Shown one piece after another: positions 5,717 through 9,190 of a stretch of DNA of 9,190 nucleotides. The notes under the pieces were generated by a model. It was not told where the DNA came from. It saw only the letters and a program-made list of their open reading frames with translations, and searched no databases. Both the position numbers and the translations under genes were made by a program. The stretch is from Candidatus Elusimicrobium euhamitermitis (GTDB lineage: Bacteria > Elusimicrobiota > Elusimicrobia > Elusimicrobiales > Elusimicrobiaceae). The DNA lies in contig JAIRUU010000078.1 in the NCBI GenBank assembly GCA_031254225.1, positions 1-9,190 on the forward strand, written 5' to 3'. The number at the start of each line of letters is the position of its first letter. The stretch's first letter is position 1.

Positions 5717-6589
5717 TTATTGCCCGGGCTCTATGTGAATAACTACCGTGGAATTTTCAAGTTTCCGCTCAATCATAGCTTCAATGCTGTCGCAGATTTT
5801 GTGGCCTTCGGCTATGGTCATGCCGGGGTTTAAAAATATTTTTACCTGTATTTTTTTGTTGCTGCCGGCTTTTCTCGTCTGCAATTCTTTATAACCCCGC
5901 ACGCCGCGGTCTCTGTGCGTTTCAATGCAGGCGGCGATAATTTTTTTATCTTCCGGCGACAAACTTACGTCCAGCAGATTAGCCGCGGTGTTTTTGCATA
6001 TGTCAAAACCCGCTTTAAAAATTATAACCGCGACGACGATTGCTATAAGCGGGTCCAAAATATATACGCCGGTTATTTTTATCGCCAGCAGGCCCGCGGC
6101 CACGGCGAGGGACGAATAAACGTCCGTCCGCAAATGTTCCCCGTCGGCGTACAGCGCGACGGAGTCCGTCTTTTCGGCCGTTTTAAACAAATGCCGGCTT
6201 ACAATAAAATTAGCGGCCGAGGCGAAAATCATCACGGCCAGGCCGAGGTTCATATTAACTATTTCATGATTGCCGGAAATAATTTTTATTACCGATTTAT
6301 AAATTATAAAAAATGAAACCGCGATAATCAAAAACCCTTCGGCCAGGCCGGAAAGCTCCTCAAATTTTCCGTGGCCGAAAGGATGTTCTTCGTCGGCAGG
6401 GTCGGAAGATTTGGAAACCGCAAAATACGCAAGGCCCGCCGCCAGCAAATCCCCCAGCGAGTGTATGGCTTCAGAAATTATGCTTATGCTGCCGGACATC
6501 ACGCCCGCCGTTATTTTAAGCAAAATAAGAGTTATGTTTGAGAACACCGAGAGAGAAGCCGCGAATTTTTTTTCTTTTGCGCTGTCCAT
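5717..6589 (-). CDS. Cation diffusion facilitator (CDF) family metal exporter, probably zinc-type
   Basis: A 290-residue inner-membrane divalent metal/proton antiporter. About six transmembrane helices are visible (near 12-32, 36-57, 83-104, 113-131, 156-173, 176-194), followed by a cytoplasmic C-terminal domain that ends VVIHIEP, typical of CDF proteins. The transport site should be His43/Asp47 in helix 2 (SEAIHSLGDL) and His152/Asp156 in helix 5 (DGEHLRTDVYSSL). An H-D/H-D set is usual for zinc or zinc/cobalt members, whereas FieF-like proteins have D-D/H-D. The loop DEEHPFGHGKFEE is the common CDF signature. The start lies 7 bases after the nadE stop, with GAGGA four bases before the ATG. 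Metal specificity is inferred from these four residues only. Confidence 0.94.
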   Translation of the reverse strand: MDSAKEKKFAASLSVFSNITLILLKITAGVMSGSISIISEAIHSLGDLLAAGLAYFAVSKSSDPADEEHPFGHGKFEELSGLAEGFLIIAVSFFIIYKSVIKIISGNHEIVNMNLGLAVMIFASAANFIVSRHLFKTAEKTDSVALYADGEHLRTDVYSSLAVAAGLLAIKITGVYILDPLIAIVVAVIIFKAGFDICKNTAANLLDVSLSPEDKKIIAACIETHRDRGVRGYKELQTRKAGSNKKIQVKIFLNPGMTIAEGHKICDSIEAMIERKLENSTVVIHIEPGQ

Positions 6590-6593
6590 TTTG

Positions 6594-6598
6594 TCCTC
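6594..6598 (-). promoter_or_regulatory. Shine-Dalgarno of the CDF exporter gene
   Basis: GAGGA on the minus strand overlaps the nadE stop codon (TGA) and lies four bases before the exporter ATG. It supports both the chosen start and translational linkage with nadE. Confidence 0.6.
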
Positions 6599-7400
6599 AG
6601 TGTATGGAAGAAATTTTTATTGCCGGCGGAAGATATTTTTGTTTGAAAAGATTTTTTTTGTAAAGCGCTTCCGCGCGTTTTACTACAGAAATATCCGCGC
6701 CGGATTTTTTGGCGGCTGCGGCGGGCGTTAACTTTTTATCAAGATAATAATATAAAATTTTGTCCAAAATTTTATAGGGCGGCAGATCGTCCGAATCCTT
6801 CTGCCCGCGGGCAAGCTCGGCGGTGGGCGGGCGGGTTATGGTGCCGCGCGGGATTATTTCTTTATCCTTATTAATATATTCCGCCGCGGCGTAAACATGT
6901 TCTTTATAAAGTTCCGCAAGCGGCGCAAGCGCGCCGCAACTGTCCCCGTACAAAGTAAAATAACCCACGGCTATTTCCGTCTTATTTCCCGTGTTAAGCA
7001 GCAGCCCGCCGGTTTCGTTTGACACGGCCATGAGCGCGTTCGCGCGCAGCCGCGGCTGTAAATTCTGGGCGGTAAGTTTACGCAATTTTTTTTCTCCGCC
7101 CATTTCTTTTAGCAAAGACTCAAACGCGCCGTCAATATTAATAATCCGGAAATTTATGCCGAGGTTTTTTGCAAGTTTTTTGGCAAGCTCCATGCTTTCG
7201 CGCGAAGAAAAGCGCGTGGGCAGCGCGACGCCGTAAACATTTTTCGCCCCCAGCGCGGCAACGGCCGCGGCGGCAACTACGGCGCAGTCAATGCCGCCGC
7301 TCAAGCCAATGACGGCCTTATCCGCGCCGGCCGTCTTAAAAAATTTTTTAATCCCGCCGGAAAGCTCATTAAAAATCCGCGCGGCGTTAAGTCTTTTCAT
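6597..7400 (-). CDS. nadE: NAD synthetase, ammonia-type (no glutaminase domain)
   Basis: A 267-residue cytoplasmic enzyme that amidates deamido-NAD (nicotinate adenine dinucleotide) to NAD using ATP. Family features in order: the PP-loop IGLSGGIDC (32-39), LQPRLRANALM (114-124), NTGNKTEIAVGYFTLYGD (136-153), the acidic loop PPTAELARGQKDSDDLPPY (191-209), and the C-terminal KRAEALYKKNLFKQKYLPP ending in AIKIS. The PP-loop normally reads SGGxDS; here the last residue is Cys39. A TAG stop lies in frame four codons upstream of the ATG, so an N-terminal nitrilase-type glutaminase domain is truly absent from this gene. The enzyme must use free ammonia or a separate amidase. It is the first gene of a leftward set with the CDF exporter and S8 protease, transcribed divergently from the pilin gene. 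No Shine-Dalgarno is seen. Confidence 0.96.
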   Translation of the reverse strand: MKRLNAARIFNELSGGIKKFFKTAGADKAVIGLSGGIDCAVVAAAAVAALGAKNVYGVALPTRFSSRESMELAKKLAKNLGINFRIINIDGAFESLLKEMGGEKKLRKLTAQNLQPRLRANALMAVSNETGGLLLNTGNKTEIAVGYFTLYGDSCGALAPLAELYKEHVYAAAEYINKDKEIIPRGTITRPPTAELARGQKDSDDLPPYKILDKILYYYLDKKLTPAAAAKKSGADISVVKRAEALYKKNLFKQKYLPPAIKISSIH

Positions 7401-7419
7401 AATAAAATTCTAGCAAAAA

Positions 7420-7447
7420 AATATAAATTATAAACAATACGTCCCAA
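7420..7447 (-). promoter_or_regulatory. Candidate sigma-70-type promoter for nadE
   Basis: On the minus strand TTGGGA (7447-7442) is followed after 16 bases by TATATT (7425-7420), about 20 bases before the nadE ATG. An alternative -10, TATAAT (7432-7427), has TTGTGC (7457-7452) upstream at a less favourable spacing of 19. The region is A/T-rich, so chance matches are likely. Its position, in front of the first gene of a leftward set, supports some promoter here. Confidence 0.45.
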
Positions 7448-7531
7448 AACGGCACAATATTTTTTCCATAATTAATTAGTACTAGAAAATATTAAAAAGA
7501 CTATGCTCTGTTCCTAGGCGCGCTAATTCTA

Positions 7532-7537
7532 TATACT
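7532..7537 (+). promoter_or_regulatory. Candidate -10 box of the pilin gene
   Basis: TATACT ends six bases before the pilin ATG (7544). No convincing -35 is seen at 7509-7514 (TGTTCC) and no Shine-Dalgarno lies in the gap. If used, the transcript would start at or next to the ATG, giving a leaderless mRNA. The evidence is positional only. Confidence 0.3.
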
Positions 7538-7543
7538 TTCTTT

Positions 7544-8068
7544 ATGATTAAAAGAAAAACGGGTTTTACTCTTATAGAGTTGTTAGTTGTCGTCCTGATT
7601 ATCGGCATTCTTGCCGCCGTCGCCGTGCCGCAATATCAAAAAGCGGTAGAAAGGTCCCGCGTAAGCCAGGCTTTGGTAACATTAAAAGCTTTGGGTATGT
7701 CGGAAAGAAGATATTTTTTGGAAAACGGACAATATACGAACGACTTCACTCAGCTGGATATAGAATTCCCTGGATATATAAATAATAATCCTTCCGGAGG
7801 GCATTCAGTCCTAACCGGCAGCTATTTCAGATTGACGAGAGAAGCTACCAACGATTGGTTTCTTGCAGGCCCTACTACGGCGGGCTGTTCGTTGACTGTC
7901 GCCGCAAGTTCCTGTTATATTTTTGCTTTTATTCCGGCCCAAACAGACTATATTATTTGCATTAACGGCGCAATTTTACCTTCTATAAAAAGTTGTAAGG
8001 ACATCGGTTTTTCACGCGCGGGCACCGCTGCCGAATGCCCCCGTTCATTATCCTGCTTTTTACAATAA
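7544..8068 (+). CDS. Type IV prepilin-like protein (PilE/PilA type)
   Basis: A 174-residue protein with a class III signal: leader MIKRKTG, then the prepilin peptidase site G7|F8 with the essential Glu at mature position 5 (E12), and the hydrophobic helix FTLIELLVVVLIIGILAAVA. After cleavage the first residue is normally N-methylated, and the helix packs into the core of a type IV pilus or a pseudopilus. The globular part has six cysteines (115, 124, 139, 151, 165, 171), compatible with disulfides including a C-terminal loop. PQYQKAVERSR after the helix is the form I associate with Elusimicrobium pilins. It is the only rightward gene, without pilus assembly genes nearby, and its codon choice looks less GC-rich than its neighbours. 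It may be one of many dispersed paralogues. Whether it is a major pilin, minor pilin or pseudopilin cannot be decided. Confidence 0.93.
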   Translation: MIKRKTGFTLIELLVVVLIIGILAAVAVPQYQKAVERSRVSQALVTLKALGMSERRYFLENGQYTNDFTQLDIEFPGYINNNPSGGHSVLTGSYFRLTREATNDWFLAGPTTAGCSLTVAASSCYIFAFIPAQTDYIICINGAILPSIKSCKDIGFSRAGTAAECPRSLSCFLQ

Positions 8069-8081
8069 TTTCTGCAGAAAT

Positions 8082-8116
8082 AAAAAACCGTCCGGCGGAT
8101 TGCCGGACGGTTTTTT
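8082..8116. terminator. Bidirectional intrinsic terminator between pilin and tsf
   Basis: A perfect 15-bp stem (8082-8096 with 8102-8116) has the five-base loop GGATT and a GC-rich core (CCGTCCGGC). A-runs at one foot and T-runs at the other give a U-tract in transcripts of either direction. It lies 13 bases after the pilin stop and 17 bases beyond the tsf stop, so it should end both convergent transcripts. Confidence 0.93.
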
Positions 8117-8133
8117 GTCAATTATTTTATAAA

Positions 8134-8964
8134 TTAAAAGCGGACGAATCTTACCACTTTTAATTCAAAGCCAAGCTCTTTTGACTGCTGCGCCAGATAT
8201 TCGCGCACAGTAACTTTATTGTCCTTAATGGTGCCCTGGTCCAGCAGGCAGCTTTCTTTGGCGAATTTTTTGAGTTTGCCGGGCATCATTTTTTCAATAG
8301 CCGCTTTGTCCTTGCCTTCTTTGAGCGCAAGTTCGGTATAAATTTCTTTTTCTTTTTCAAGCACGTCGGCCGGAATATCTTTTTCTTCCACCCACATGCT
8401 CTGCATTCCTACAGTGTGCATGGCAAGCCCGCGCGCTATTTCTTTCATTTTCGGGTTATTGCCGCAGTCCCCGTTAACGCAGGAAAGTTCCAGCAGCGCG
8501 GCCTTTTTATTGTCGGTGTGCACGTAAGATTCTATGACGCCGCATTTGCCGGTCAGACTCCAGTTATAACCGCCTTTGAAGGAAACGTTTTCGCCGAGTT
8601 TCGGCGCTATCGCTTCAATCATGATTTTAATCTGGACGTCCGCGTCATAATCTTTGCCCGGATTTTTAAGAACGTAATCACAAACTTCGTCCGAAAGTTT
8701 TTTGAAATCTTCCGTGGCGGAAACAAAGTCCGTCTCGCACCCGACGTAGGACATAGCGTAATTTTTGCCGTTATGTTTTACGACGACGCGGCCTTCTTTG
8801 GTTTCTCGTCCGGCTCTTTTGGCCATGCCGGCCAGACCTTTTTTACGGAGCGCGGTTATGGCCGCCTCAATATCGCCTTTGGCTTCCTCAATGGCGTTTT
8901 TACAGTCCATGAGGCCGGCGCCGGTTTTCTCTCTCAAATTCTTAATATCTTCAGCTAAAGACAT
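8134..8964 (-). CDS. tsf: Translation elongation factor Ts
   Basis: A 276-residue guanine-nucleotide exchange factor for EF-Tu, close to the E. coli length. The N-terminal UBA-like module reads MSLAEDIKNLREKTGAGLMD and continues CKNAIEEAKGDIEAAITALR. The conserved TDFV (78-81) in CETDFVSATEDFKKL is the core EF-Tu contact that displaces Mg2+. The C-terminal part has the expected CLLDQGTIKDNKVTVREYL and ends VVRFVRF. ATG 8964-8962 was chosen because the family N-terminus begins here and GAGGGGG lies six bases upstream. The frame is open further upstream, but that part overlaps rpsB and is a Lys-rich non-homologous stretch. It follows rpsB with one base between stop and start, the standard rpsB-tsf operon. 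Confidence 0.97.
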   Translation of the reverse strand: MSLAEDIKNLREKTGAGLMDCKNAIEEAKGDIEAAITALRKKGLAGMAKRAGRETKEGRVVVKHNGKNYAMSYVGCETDFVSATEDFKKLSDEVCDYVLKNPGKDYDADVQIKIMIEAIAPKLGENVSFKGGYNWSLTGKCGVIESYVHTDNKKAALLELSCVNGDCGNNPKMKEIARGLAMHTVGMQSMWVEEKDIPADVLEKEKEIYTELALKEGKDKAAIEKMMPGKLKKFAKESCLLDQGTIKDNKVTVREYLAQQSKELGFELKVVRFVRF

Positions 8965-8965
8965 G

Positions 8966-9190
8966 TTATTCCCCCTCGCCTTCTGTTTTTTTGGCTTTGA
9001 CGGGTTTTCTGATAACGGGTTTCTTTTTAGCCGTTCTTTCTTTTTTGGCTTTTTTACCCTCTCTGCCGTGCATTTTTTCTTCGGTTTCAATTTCTTCGTC
9101 GTTAGCCGTTTCTTCGGTTACTGAAACAGCGGCCGTGTCTCCGGCAGCGGGCGCGGAATTTTCAACCACCGCGTCAGACGTAAAAGCGGC
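8966..9190 (-). CDS. rpsB: 30S ribosomal protein S2, C-terminal end (5' part beyond the window)
   Basis: The frame is open to the right window edge and ends with TAA (8968-8966), giving 74 visible residues. The first ones (AAFTSDAVVEN) fit the end of the S2 fold, where other bacteria have an A-DAV-EG-type sequence. Position directly before tsf supports this strongly. The rest is an unusual low-complexity tail of about 60 residues: first acidic (EETANDEEIETEEK), then very basic (KKAKKERTAKKKPVIRKPVK). A GTG at 9169 could be mistaken for a start of a small separate gene. The continuous frame upstream and the S2-like residues argue that it is the S2 tail. Identity rests partly on context. Confidence 0.85.
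   Translation of the reverse strand, partial: AAFTSDAVVENSAPAAGDTAAVSVTEETANDEEIETEEKMHGREGKKAKKERTAKKKPVIRKPVKAKKTEGEGE
8971..8977 (-). promoter_or_regulatory. Shine-Dalgarno of tsf
   Basis: GAGGGGG on the minus strand lies within the last codons of rpsB, six bases before the tsf ATG. It decides the tsf start against the longer upstream open frame. Confidence 0.7.

Larger units (their letters stand above)
7401..7543. other. Divergent A/T-rich intergenic region with nested palindromes
   Basis: This 143-bp stretch separates nadE (leftward) from the pilin gene (rightward) and must hold both start regions. It contains AATATTTT (7456-7463) facing AAAATATT (7486-7493). Between these arms lie two self-complementary sequences, TAATTAATTA (7469-7478) and TAGTACTA (7477-7484). 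Such symmetry can mark a regulator site, but it arises easily in A/T-rich DNA. No ORF or RNA gene is seen. Confidence 0.4.

Noticed and set aside
4977..5738. 253-codon open frame on the plus strand, antisense to the protease
   Set aside because: Its product is Arg/Ala/Tyr-rich low-complexity sequence without a known motif and mirrors the codon bias of the protease gene, which has an intact catalytic triad.
7456..7493. Hairpin AATATTTT/AAAATATT as a terminator or strong operator
   Set aside because: It is an 8-bp A/T-only stem with a 22-base loop, weak and easily found by chance; kept only as part of the intergenic description.
8965..9090. Longer EF-Ts with a Lys-rich N-terminal extension from 9090
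   Set aside because: The extension lies inside the rpsB tail in another frame, the EF-Ts family begins at MSLAEDIK, and a Shine-Dalgarno precedes that internal ATG.
8966..9169. Separate small gene starting at GTG 9169
   Set aside because: The same frame is open to the window edge with S2-like residues just upstream, and the position directly before tsf fits rpsB.

Overview
The window looks like a stretch of core chromosome from a member of the Elusimicrobiota, possibly a gut-associated Elusimicrobium-like lineage. The main pointer is the prepilin gene. Its N-terminus (GFTLIELLVVVLIIGILAAV followed by PQYQKAVERSR) and Cys-rich C-terminus match the large type IV pilin-like family I associate with Elusimicrobium. 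Compact housekeeping operons and strong use of GCG/GCC codons are compatible but not diagnostic. The assignment is an inference from memory, not from a search.

Layout. Nearly everything reads leftward (minus strand). From right to left: the 3' end of rpsB (ribosomal protein S2) runs into tsf (EF-Ts). A perfect bidirectional hairpin terminator then separates tsf from the only rightward gene, a type IV prepilin-like protein at 7544-8068. An AT-rich divergent region of 143 bp lies between the pilin gene and nadE. The leftward set nadE, a CDF-family cation exporter and a secreted subtilisin-like (S8) protease is tightly spaced and probably one operon. After it comes a 117-bp element with 31-bp inverted arms enclosing three tandem hairpins. 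Then follows the lipid/ribosome cluster DUF177(yceD)-rpmF-plsX-fabG-acpP-rnc, and after rnc a membrane-anchored ankyrin-repeat protein cut by the left window edge.

How the genes work together. The DUF177-to-rnc cluster is the classic bacterial association of ribosomal protein L32, acyl-phosphate synthesis (PlsX), beta-ketoacyl-ACP reduction (FabG), acyl carrier protein and RNase III. Here it is condensed: fabH, fabD and fabF, which often sit in this cluster, are absent. rpsB-tsf is the standard translation pair. nadE makes NAD from deamido-NAD.

The most unusual feature is the multi-hairpin element at 4361-4477. Its edge supplies two bases of the protease stop codon. It lies directly upstream of the operon that ends in rnc, so it could be a MITE-like repeat, a structured RNA or an RNase III-sensitive leader. 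Single-residue oddities worth checking are Asn in place of a catalytic-site Asp in RNase III and Cys in place of Ser in the NadE pyrophosphate-binding loop.
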